A stretch of DNA of 45,414 nt. Source: Lentzea xinjiangensis (GTDB lineage Bacteria; Actinomycetota; Actinomycetes; Mycobacteriales; Pseudonocardiaceae). Position 1 is the stretch's first letter, and every line of letters begins with the position of its first letter. The position numbers and the translations under genes are program-made. Under the pieces are notes generated by a model. The model was not told where the DNA came from. It worked only from the letters and a program-made list of their open reading frames with translations, and did not search any database. The DNA lies in the NCBI RefSeq assembly GCF_900110955.1, contig NZ_FOFR01000037.1, forward strand, positions 1 through 45,414. Direction: 5' to 3'. Below are positions 1-7,153 of the stretch, in pieces.

Positions 1-231
1 ACGCTGCCAGCGGCGGAACAACCCGTACACGGTCTGCCAGGGACCGTAGTCGGGCGGGATGTCGCGCCACGGGGCACCGACGCGCACCCGCCATCGGATG
101 CCGTCGATCAACTGCCTTTTGCTCCACTTCGGTGGGCGGCCCGGCTTGGCGCCGACGGGCAGCAGCGGCTGCAACACAGCCCACTGCGCGTCGGTCAGGT
201 CGGCCCGCCCCGCTGCCGCTACGCTGGCCAC
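1..231 (-). CDS. IS5-family transposase, N-terminal part (cut by window edge)
   Basis: The minus strand from a GTG at 231 reads 77 codons to the window edge. It contains the typical N-terminal domain of IS5-family transposases: LTDAQWAVLQPLLP, then KPGRPPKWSKRQLIDGIRW, then PWRDIPPDYGPWQTVY and LFRRWQR. This N-terminal helical domain precedes the DDE catalytic core, which would lie beyond position 1. The GTG was chosen because the conserved block begins about 11 residues later and no closer start exists. A matching IS5-type C-terminus lies at the other edge of the window on the same strand. The gene is partial because of the window, not because it is visibly broken. Confidence 0.85.
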   Translation of the reverse strand, partial: MASVAAAGRADLTDAQWAVLQPLLPVGAKPGRPPKWSKRQLIDGIRWRVRVGAPWRDIPPDYGPWQTVYGLFRRWQR

Positions 232-286
232 GAGGTCTCCGGTACTGCAGGTTTGCTTGGTCGCTAACCCACTTACCGGAGACCTC
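232..286. repeat. 13-bp inverted repeat upstream of the transposase start
   Basis: GAGGTCTCCGGTA (232-244) and its exact reverse complement (274-286) flank a 29-nt loop directly upstream of the transposase GTG. Hairpins in this position in IS elements can block read-through transcription from flanking DNA; that role is inferred. Confidence 0.6.
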
Positions 287-474
287 GCCACGTTCCGGCA
301 CCGACACGCCGCCGATCACCTCACCTTTGAAACACGGGCTAGCCGGGTGAATGGACCATCGAAATGTGAACGGCGTCCGGAGAAGTCTCGTGCATGGCGC
401 TGACGGGGTGAGTTCACGAGCCCTGGACGTGGCGAACAGGCGATAGCCTCGGAAGCCGGGACAGGAGGTGCGCC

Positions 475-2001
475 GTGGACCCTGCACGGCCGGCCGTGGT
501 CAACGAGGCCGCTCACAACGCCGGCGGCAACGTTGTCCAGGCCGGCAGCGTGCACGGCGGTGTTCACGTCCACAACCGCTGGCAAGCGGGCACACCCCGC
601 CAGTTGCCTCCCCCACCGGCGCACTTCACGGGCCGGTGGCCGGAGTCCGCGGCGGTCACGGCGGTGCTCGCGGAGGATCCGGAACGGGACGGACCGGGCC
701 TGGCGGTCGTCACCGGCCCGGGAGGCATCGGCAAGACAGCGCTGGCGTTGCACGTGCTGCACGCTGTGAGCGAACGTTTCCCCGACGGCCAGTTGTACGC
801 GGACATGGCCGCACACGGACCGAACGGGCCTGCGGCTCCGGGAGAACTGCTGAGCGGACTTCTGCTGGGGCTCGGCGTGCCATCCGCGGAGGTGCCGGTC
901 GGGCACGGGAGCAGGGCCTCGCTCTACCGGTCGCTGACGGCCGACCGGCAGATCGCCCTCTTCCTCGACGACGCCGCGACGAGCACTCAGGTACGGGCAC
1001 TGCTGCCTGCCTCGCGCCACAGCGCCGTCATCGTGACGAGCCGCAAGCGCCTGTCCGGGCTGGTCGCCGACGGTGGCCGGCTGGTGTCGCTGGAAGCGCT
1101 GCCACCGGAAGCCACCGTGCAACTGCTCAGCCGCGCGGTCGGCGAACACCGGGTCCGCGAGGAACCGCACTCGGCGCACGACGTGGCCTTGCTCTGCGGA
1201 GGCATGCCGATCGCCGTGCACGTCGTCGCGGCTCGGCTGGCGGCACGACCCCGCTGGCGGCTCGCCACGATCGCGACCCAGCTGACCGACGAACGGCGCC
1301 GCCTGCGTGCGCTCGTGGCGGAGGACGGTGAACTGTCCGTCGCCGCAACGTTCGACCTGTCCTATCGGGGACTGCCGGTCGACGCCGCCCGGCTGTACCG
1401 GCGGCTCGGCCTGTTCCCCGGCGCCGAGTTCGACCCCGCCAGCGCCGCCGCCCTGCTGGGTGCCGCTGATGCCGATGTGGACGAACTGCTGGAAACGTTG
1501 CTGGCAGCGAATCTGGTGATGGACTCCGGCCCTGAGCGCTTCCGGTTCCACGATCTGCTCCGGCTGCACGCACGTCGGCAGGCGGAGCGCGACGACGACG
1601 AGGACGAACGCCGAGCCGCGCTGCGCGCCCTGGTGGAGACGACGTTGAACCGGGCGGTGGCGGCGGACTGGCTCGTCACGCCGCTGCGCCCCCACCTCGG
1701 CGAGCGGTACCGCTCGCAGGCCAAGGCTCCGTTCTCCAGCCGCGGCGAGGCGCTGGACCGGCTGGAGGACGCGCTGCCGAACCTGGTGGCCTGCACCAGG
1801 ACCGCGTTCGGCCACGGCTGGTACGAGCTCGTCTGGCAGCTCTACGAGGCCATGTGGGGAGTGTTCCTGTACCGGGGCCACACCGACGACTGGCAGGCAT
1901 TGGGCACGATCGCCGTCGACGCCGCCGTCCGGTGCGGAGACGGCGTCGCGGAGGTCCGGATGCTGCTGCAGCTCGCGGCCGTCCACAACAGACTCCCGTG
2001 A
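475..2001 (+). CDS. NB-ARC (NLR-like) ATPase, N-terminal portion of a frameshifted NB-ARC-TPR gene
   Basis: The GTG at 475 has an AGGAGG at 463-468, six bases upstream. The 508-residue product starts with a glycine/valine-rich segment (about residues 17-34, GNVVQAGSVHGGVHVH) like the short amyloid/RHIM-type motifs at the ends of bacterial NLR proteins. A P-loop GPGGIGKTAL follows at about 81-90, then a Walker B-like QIALFLDDAA at about 159-168, a sensor region IVTSRKRL and a winged-helix-like region. It is homologous to the ATPase half of AfsR-type regulators but has no SARP DNA-binding domain. The frame ends at 2001, exactly where TPR helices should continue; the +2 frame continues them to 2599. 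One extra C in the CCC at 1995-1997 would explain the break. It may be a pseudogene, a sequencing error or two coupled genes. Confidence 0.75.
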   Translation: MDPARPAVVNEAAHNAGGNVVQAGSVHGGVHVHNRWQAGTPRQLPPPPAHFTGRWPESAAVTAVLAEDPERDGPGLAVVTGPGGIGKTALALHVLHAVSERFPDGQLYADMAAHGPNGPAAPGELLSGLLLGLGVPSAEVPVGHGSRASLYRSLTADRQIALFLDDAATSTQVRALLPASRHSAVIVTSRKRLSGLVADGGRLVSLEALPPEATVQLLSRAVGEHRVREEPHSAHDVALLCGGMPIAVHVVAARLAARPRWRLATIATQLTDERRRLRALVAEDGELSVAATFDLSYRGLPVDAARLYRRLGLFPGAEFDPASAAALLGAADADVDELLETLLAANLVMDSGPERFRFHDLLRLHARRQAERDDDEDERRAALRALVETTLNRAVAADWLVTPLRPHLGERYRSQAKAPFSSRGEALDRLEDALPNLVACTRTAFGHGWYELVWQLYEAMWGVFLYRGHTDDWQALGTIAVDAAVRCGDGVAEVRMLLQLAAVHNRLP

Positions 2002-2035
2002 CCCGGCAGCCGCGACCGCCCTGTTCCACCGCGCC

Positions 2036-2599
2036 TTGGTCAGGGCGCTCGACGCGGGCGACTGGCAGGGGGAAGCCACCGCCAGAGAAGGACTCGGCGC
2101 CGCGGCGCACGCCCGCAGGGACCTGCCGACCGCGATCGACCACTATGGACGGTCGCTCGAGCTCAACAGACGTCACGGCCGACAGCGCGGCGTCGCGCTG
2201 TCGCTGTGCTACCTGGGCCACGCCCTTGCCGACACCGGCCAGCTGGACGAAGCCGTGAGGCACTTCCGATCGTCGGCTCAGGTCGCCGAGGAGATCGGCG
2301 ACCGCCACTGCCGAGCCCAGGCCGTAGTGGGAGCGGGCAGGTGCCTCGCGGCGGCTGGTGCGGTGGCCGAGGCGATCGCCGAGGTGGAGGCCGGACTGGC
2401 TGCGCTGCCTGCGGGCGAGGCCGCGTCCCTGCGTCTGCCGGTGCTGGAGGAGCTGGCCGTTCTGCAGGACAGGGCCGGGGCCACCGGCGAGGCACGCCGG
2501 CACCGGCAGGAGGCGGTGCAGATCGCCACCTCGCTCGGTGACCGACGTGCGGAGGCGTTGCGCGCGAGGCTCGAGCCCGAGACCCGGCAGGCCGGGTGA
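2036..2599 (+). CDS. TPR portion of the frameshifted NB-ARC-TPR gene
   Basis: This frame contains TPR-type helical hairpins such as LPTAIDHYGRSLELNRRHG, then YLGHALADTGQLDEAVRHF and AEEIGDRHCRAQAVVGAGRCLA. These are the normal C-terminal repeats of NB-ARC regulators. In the same frame, codons upstream of the nominal TTG at 2036 (RDPAAATALFHRALVRAL, from about 1997) already read as TPR. The segment is therefore the direct continuation of the 475-2001 gene, not an independent gene with its own start. No good ribosome binding site is seen. It ends 14 bp from the convergent gene at 2614. Confidence 0.6.
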   Translation: MVRALDAGDWQGEATAREGLGAAAHARRDLPTAIDHYGRSLELNRRHGRQRGVALSLCYLGHALADTGQLDEAVRHFRSSAQVAEEIGDRHCRAQAVVGAGRCLAAAGAVAEAIAEVEAGLAALPAGEAASLRLPVLEELAVLQDRAGATGEARRHRQEAVQIATSLGDRRAEALRARLEPETRQAG

Positions 2600-2613
2600 C
2601 CGGCCGATCCCGC

Positions 2614-3843
2614 TCACCACGGCCGGGGCAGCGGCACCGGCGAGACCGGCGCGGCATGCACCGGCTCTGACAGGCCCAGCACGCCGTAGTACTCCCGCCG
2701 GTAGATCGACAACGCCTGCCTGGGCCGTCCGGTGATCCGCGCGGCCAACTCGGCGTGGCGGGGGTCCACCGGCGACGCGAGCGCCCTCTCCACCTGAGGC
2801 CGCAACGGCTGGCCCAGGTGCAACGGCGTGGCGATACGCGACAACAGGTCCGCGCTGGTTCCGGGGTGCACGTCGGCGAGAGACGTCGCGCTCATCATCG
2901 CGCGCCCACCGAGCGCCGCCGCGTACTGCCCTGCCGATCCGTGGTCTGTCAGCACGATGTCGGCGACGACAGCGGCCGCGCGCCACCCCTCGTCCGGAGG
3001 CAGCACCACCAGGCCGTGCTCCCTCGCGGGGCCCAGCCACGCGAGGATCTGCCGCTGCCCGTACGCATCCCACCAGAACGGATGCAGCGACGCGATCACG
3101 ACGTTCTCGGTTCCGGCCAGCTCGCAAGTCAGCCGCGCGAAGACCTCGGGATCGCTGCCGTACAACGAGTGCTTCGACCAGGACGAGACGGCGAAGATCA
3201 CCTGCTGGCCGGGGACCACCCCGAGCGCCTCCAGGTAGGGGGCGGTGAACGGCAGGCTCGCGGCCATCCGGTCGAGGCACGGGTCGCCGCCGACGACCGC
3301 CGCCGGCAGGGCTTTGCGGCACGAGCTGGCGAGCGTGCGCACCTCGTCGTCGGTGGCGAGCATGAGCTTTGCGGGCAGGACCTCGTCGCCTCGCAGGAGC
3401 TTCGCGGTCACGAGATCGTGCGCGCCGGTCTCGTGCGCGACGCGGGAGCGGATGCTGGTCGCGCCGTGCGGCATGAGCACCAACGGCGCCCTGATCTCCT
3501 CGATGCCCCAGCGGCACGCCGAGATGACGAGGTCGAAGGGCGTGTCGACGGCTTGGTGCCAGGGCATCACGAGCACGTCGAGCTGCCGCAGCCGCTCCCT
3601 CATGCCCGCCCACTCGTAGCCGGTCTCCGGCACCGTGAACACGACCTGCACCCGGTAGTCGGCCTCGATCGTGGGCAGGGTGTCCAGGACCCGTTGGAGA
3701 CCCTGCCGGGTTCCCGTGATCGCGAGTGCGGTCCGGACGTGCGGGCGGCTCATCCAGGCGGCGGTGACCGGGTCTCCGGTCGTGATGATTCGCTGCCGAC
3801 CGCCTGGGTTCTGCCCCTCGGACGGCGCGGTGTGGTGTGGCAC
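2614..3843 (-). CDS. Conserved hypothetical protein, GT-B/glycerophosphotransferase-like
   Basis: GTG start at 3843 with GAGGAG six bases upstream; 409 residues. No signal peptide or membrane segment is seen. The layout resembles a two-domain GT-B-like fold: an N-terminal region with IRAPLVLMPHGATSIRSR and a second half with VIFAVSSWSKHSLYG, then NVVIASLHPFWWDAYG and ADIVLTDHGSAGQYAAALG. The last block resembles the (D/T)-x-x-S-x-x-x-E-x-x-x-x-G type sugar- or phosphate-binding turn of CDP-glycerol glycerophosphotransferases and epimerases. I do not recognise a characterised homologue, so substrate and pathway are unknown. A collapsed second copy of the same family lies immediately upstream (4049-4667), indicating a past tandem pair. 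Confidence 0.65.
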   Translation of the reverse strand: MPHHTAPSEGQNPGGRQRIITTGDPVTAAWMSRPHVRTALAITGTRQGLQRVLDTLPTIEADYRVQVVFTVPETGYEWAGMRERLRQLDVLVMPWHQAVDTPFDLVISACRWGIEEIRAPLVLMPHGATSIRSRVAHETGAHDLVTAKLLRGDEVLPAKLMLATDDEVRTLASSCRKALPAAVVGGDPCLDRMAASLPFTAPYLEALGVVPGQQVIFAVSSWSKHSLYGSDPEVFARLTCELAGTENVVIASLHPFWWDAYGQRQILAWLGPAREHGLVVLPPDEGWRAAAVVADIVLTDHGSAGQYAAALGGRAMMSATSLADVHPGTSADLLSRIATPLHLGQPLRPQVERALASPVDPRHAELAARITGRPRQALSIYRREYYGVLGLSEPVHAAPVSPVPLPRPW

Positions 3844-4048
3844 GTGGTGCTCCTCGGCTGGTCCTGCTGTCCTGTCACCACAGATGTTCGAGCTGATCTG
3901 TCATCCGATCGCCGAACTCGGAATCCCCCTGTCACACCGTCGGACACCTCGGCTACCGCGCCGGCGTGACAGGTCAGCGAACGGTCCGGGGCAGTGCGAC
4001 GGCCGAAACAGCGGCTCGACGAGCGGGCTCGGAAAGCTCCAGCGGGTC

Positions 4049-4667
4049 TTAGAACAGCGCGCGCGGGATCGTGATCGACTCGACGGGCTTGGCCGTGATC
4101 ATCCCGGTGGCGTTCGCGGACCGCGCCGGGTCGTGGTTCGCCAGTGCCTGGCGGATCTGCGGGACGCTAGAACGGTCCAGGTGCAGGGGCGGCACGGAGC
4201 GGGGCTGCACGTCGGCCGGCGAGCCTCTGCTCGTCAGCACCGGTGTCACGGGACCTGCCGCGGGCAGACTGACGGAACCGTGACCGGTGATCACGACATC
4301 GGCGGCGCACAGACCCCCGCGCCAGCCGTGGCCGGGAGATCGAGGTGAACGCCCAAGGCGGCGCGGTAGGACCACCAGCGCCGCCGCTTCCCTGTCGCCG
4401 GCCAGGGCGAGCGCCGCCGGCACGACCTCAGCACTGCGGATGAGGCGATCGCGGTGGGAAGACGCGGCACACCGCCACCGGCCGGTCCGACGCGGGATCG
4501 CTGGGTGCAAGCCCGTGCGATACCAGTTCCGCTGGAGCGTCCAGCTCGGACAGTCCCGGCCGCAGGCGGCAGCTCTGTCCGGTGAGCCAGAACTCTGAGA
4601 CCGGATCGCCTTGCGCGATGACCCGGTCATGCTTGTTCGAAGCCGTTCCCTCTGTTCGTGGTGTCAC
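4049..4667 (-). pseudogene. Collapsed paralogue of the 2614-3843 gene
   Basis: From a GTG at 4667 the minus strand reads an N-terminus (DRVIAQGDPVSEFWLTGQ) that lines up with the N-terminus of the neighbouring 409-residue protein (QRIITTGDPVTAAWMSR). After about 75 residues the match moves to another frame, which runs to a TAG at 4049. That frame contains ADVVITGHGSVSLPAAG, then PADVQPRSVPPLHLDR and QIRQALANHDPARSANATG, matching the family's C-terminus (ADIVLTDHGSAGQYAAALG, ADVHPGTSADL, TPLHLGQP). About 200 central residues are missing. It is therefore a tandem copy broken by an internal deletion and frameshift. Confidence 0.6.
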
Positions 4668-4715
4668 GTCGGAGCGGCGCAGCGGAGCTCCCGGTCCGCC
4701 GCGCCGCTCCGGTCG

Positions 4716-5849
4716 TCAGATGTTCCAGTGCACGTAGGTCTTTCGGCACTTCTTCCTGGGTTCGGCGGTGCGGTGGTGCTCACGCCGATGGGTTCGCTTG
4801 GGACGCCCGGCCCGCGCTTCCGCGGTCGGCTTCGTGGGGGCGGTGGCGGCCGGCGCCGGGGGAACTGCCACCAACGCCCGCTCGGGCTGAGCCGGTGTCC
4901 GGGTCGTCGACTCGGGAGGGCTCACGGGCAGGGGTGCCGCCGGCACGGCGTTCATCCGGCCGATCGGTAGCTCGATGGTCGGCCCTGGCTCCAACGCGGA
5001 TGGGGTCTCGGAGCTCGTGGCGCCCTGCAGGAAGAGGATTCCGGCTACCGCCACCGCCGTCGCGACGGCTGCGAATCTCACCCGCGGCCCCGACTCTGCC
5101 AGCCGATCGGCCAGATGCCCGCAGAGGGCGATTCCCGGAATCGCGAGAATGCTCCAGTAGAGACGCTTCCACCCCTTCGCACGGTCCTTGCAGCGCTCGC
5201 ACCTGTTGATGTGGACGCGCAGTTCGTGCAGCAGTTCGGGAGAGTCCTCCCTGTTCGTGGCGATGCGGAGCAGAAGAGCGCAGCTGTCGTGCCGGTCGTC
5301 GGTGAGCAGGGAGAGAACGGCAGCGGCCTCCTGGACCTTCATCCGCCCTGTCCGCCGCCTGTTCTTCACCGTGTCGAGCGAGAGCCCCAGGCGCTTGGCC
5401 AGGTCTCGCTCCGTGATGTTCGTCAGCAGCACGACGGTGGACAAGTCGACGTGTTCGGCGTAGGACTCGCCTATCAGTCCTTTCAGGCGGGTCAGCAGCC
5501 GTTCCGTGTCCAGGCGGATCTGGACGGCGCGGAACCTGTCTCCTCGGGGCTGCTCGGGCTGCTTCTGGAGCTCTTCGACGATCCGCTCGTTTCTCCTGTT
5601 CGAGCGCCTGATGTCCCTTGCGACGTTCACCGCCACCGTGCAGAGCCATGACTTGAGGCTCCTGTCGAACGTCGTCGGAAGGTTGCTCATAGCTCGCAAG
5701 ATGACCGTGTGCGTGGCATCCTCTGCCATGGCCTGATCGCGCAGCACTCGTTTGCACACTGCATGAATAGAGTTTCCGTATTCCTCGAAGAGGTATTGAG
5801 CGAGGTCTCGGCCTTCTGGCGCTGCCTCTTCGTTGTTGCTGTAGGCCAT
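4716..5849 (-). CDS. ECF-like sigma factor fused to zinc-finger and transmembrane tail
   Basis: 377 residues. Sigma region 2 spans about residues 16-85 (DLAQYLFEEYGNSIHAVCKR, AEDATHTVILRAM, SWLCTVAVNVARDIRR). A region-4-like helix-turn-helix spans about 113-180 (VVLLTNITERDLAKRLGLSL, DTVKNRRRTGRMKVQEA). It is followed in the same chain by a ZAS-like H-x3-C-x2-C motif (H213, C217, C220), a hydrophobic segment at about 229-247, a second one at about 258-276, and a Pro/Thr/Ala-rich tail ending in basic residues. In classical systems the zinc-finger/TM part is a separate anti-sigma factor; here it is fused, suggesting a membrane-tethered sigma factor released by a signal. The ATG at 5849 has only a weak CCAGG upstream. 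The nearest neighbours give no clear target. Confidence 0.8.
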   Translation of the reverse strand: MAYSNNEEAAPEGRDLAQYLFEEYGNSIHAVCKRVLRDQAMAEDATHTVILRAMSNLPTTFDRSLKSWLCTVAVNVARDIRRSNRRNERIVEELQKQPEQPRGDRFRAVQIRLDTERLLTRLKGLIGESYAEHVDLSTVVLLTNITERDLAKRLGLSLDTVKNRRRTGRMKVQEAAAVLSLLTDDRHDSCALLLRIATNREDSPELLHELRVHINRCERCKDRAKGWKRLYWSILAIPGIALCGHLADRLAESGPRVRFAAVATAVAVAGILFLQGATSSETPSALEPGPTIELPIGRMNAVPAAPLPVSPPESTTRTPAQPERALVAVPPAPAATAPTKPTAEARAGRPKRTHRREHHRTAEPRKKCRKTYVHWNI

Positions 5850-6721
5850 ACCTGGTAGACGTTCGACATGCGGACCCCGGGGTAGCGCCCAGGAAACATT
5901 CCCTCGATGGGGACGAGCGACGTCGCGGACCAGAGAAGTTGATCACCCAGCGTCACCTGCACTCGGCGTTGTCCCTGAAGCAAGTCCATGCGCACCTACA
6001 ACGGCGAACACGATCGAGCGACACCGCCAGAAGCGGCGTGACCCCGGGACGCCCTCTGCAACTCCGGAACCCGGCGTGCCCTACCGTCGGCCGGTGACCC
6101 TGGTGTTGTTCGGCAGCACGTTGCGGGCACTGCGCGAAGACGCTGGCCTGACGCACCAGGTGCTCGGCGAGCGGATCCACGCGAGCAACCGCACGCTGTC
6201 CTCCGCGAGGGCGTTGGGCGCCATCGTGTTCCAGCTGAGGCGCACCACCGGGGACATCGATCCGCTGCCGGGCATCGGCATGCCCCGCTCCGCGCAAGTT
6301 GAGCGGGATGGTGGTCCTCGCGCATGACGCCGTCGAGACGGACCTGTCGATCTATGGCGAGGCGTTCGATCCGGCTTGTCGGGTGCCGCAACGCGGTCCA
6401 GTGGGTCTGACCTGCCTATCAGCCTGCCGCAGGTTCGTACAGGCCGAATATGACCATGAGCTGGGCATTTCCCACCGGACGAAGAACTACCGGACCGGCA
6501 TCGCGCTGGAAGGCCCGGAGGCGTTGGACCGTCGTTGTCCCTCCTAGACCCGATCTCGACGCTCGGTGAGGCCGACCGGCAGTGGTGGTAGACCAGAGCT
6601 GACCGGTCACGACGCGTGCCGCCTTCGGGACATCTCGCGCGGAGGGAGTTCCGCAAAAACTGGAGGGACTCCGGCGGCCGGCGCTACGGTCGAGGTCCGG
6701 CGTGTCGTCCAGGAGGTTGGA
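5850..6721. other. Gene-poor stretch with regulator debris
   Basis: No intact gene is supported in these 870 bases. The only recognisable piece is an XRE-type helix-turn-helix fragment at about 6076-6210. The remainder shows open frames without family signatures. The last 15 bases carry the AGGAGG (6711-6716) that serves the gene starting at 6722. Confidence 0.5.
6076..6327 (+). pseudogene. Remnant of an XRE-family regulator
   Basis: The frame begins with FGSTLRALREDAGLTHQVLG followed by ERIHASNRTLSS. This matches the first helices of actinomycete XRE/HTH_31 regulators (the usual pattern is G-x-x-L-R-x-L-R-x-x-A-G-L-T-Q-x-x-L-G-x-x). After about 40 residues the similarity stops, and the rest lacks the Y-E-x-G-x-x-x-P block and the large C-terminal domain. 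The product of 83 residues is far below the usual 270-400. I read it as a truncated remnant, not a functional gene. Confidence 0.4.
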
Positions 6722-7153
6722 ATGCTGGCAGAGGCACTGGTGGCGATAGCCGCCGCAGGCGGCACCGCGGTGGTGGAGGCCGCGGGCACGGACGCCTGGA
6801 GGAGTGTGCGGGAACGGGTGGCGCGGCTGCTCGGCCGCAACGCTCCCGAACGCGAGCGGGCCGAACTGGAGCGACTGGACCAGACCGCGGCGGCGCTCGA
6901 CGCGGCCGACCCCGGCCAGGAGGCGGCGCTGAGGACACGCCAGGAGGCGTCCTGGCAGACCCGGTTCGAGTTGCTGCTCGAAGACGCGGACGACGCGGAG
7001 CGCGAACAACTCGTCAACGAACTGCGGGGTCTCGTGGACGAGACCGCGCAGGCGCGCAGCAGCGCGGTCTCGGGGAACACGTTCCACGGGCCGACCGCCT
7101 TCCAGGTCGGCGACCACAACCGCCAGGACAACCGCTTCGGGCCGGAGAAGTGA
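6722..7153 (+). CDS. Small helical protein with C-terminal RHIM-like/amyloid-type motif
   Basis: ATG at 6722 with AGGAGG at 6711-6716; 143 residues. The N-terminus is a short hydrophobic Ala/Gly helix (MLAEALVAIAAAGGTAVVEA). It is followed by a charged amphipathic helical region, rich in Glu, Arg and Ala, to about residue 112. The last 25 residues contain SGNTFHGPTAFQVGDHN, ending in QDNRFG. The core F-Q-V-G resembles the (I/V)-Q-(I/V)-G tetrad of RHIM amyloid motifs, and the same pattern opens the product of the next gene, whose GTG overlaps this stop by four bases. Shared terminal motifs on adjacent genes are characteristic of bacterial amyloid-signalling (NLR-effector type) pairs. Function is otherwise unknown; I infer an adaptor or sensor partner. 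Confidence 0.65.
   Translation: MLAEALVAIAAAGGTAVVEAAGTDAWRSVRERVARLLGRNAPERERAELERLDQTAAALDAADPGQEAALRTRQEASWQTRFELLLEDADDAEREQLVNELRGLVDETAQARSSAVSGNTFHGPTAFQVGDHNRQDNRFGPEK

Larger units (their letters stand above)
1..340 (-). mobile_element. End of an IS5-family insertion sequence
   Basis: The transposase start, a 13-bp inverted repeat and a terminal-repeat-like sequence lie here. The sequence TTGAAACACGGGC followed by TAG at about 327-342 resembles, in reverse complement, the element end at the right edge of the window (CTAGGCGGTGTTTTAGA at 45068-45084): CTAG is followed by a shared GTGTTT core. The outer boundary is therefore placed near 338-340. This is my alignment by eye; a comparison with complete IS copies would settle it. 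Confidence 0.5.

Noticed and set aside
2755..3969. Long plus-strand open frame of about 400 codons
   Set aside because: It is the antisense shadow of the minus-strand gene at 2614-3843; rich in Arg/His/Pro with no family pattern and no ribosome binding site.
5953..6656. Several overlapping minus-strand open frames
   Set aside because: No start signals or family motifs; they mirror the XRE remnant and neighbouring non-coding DNA.
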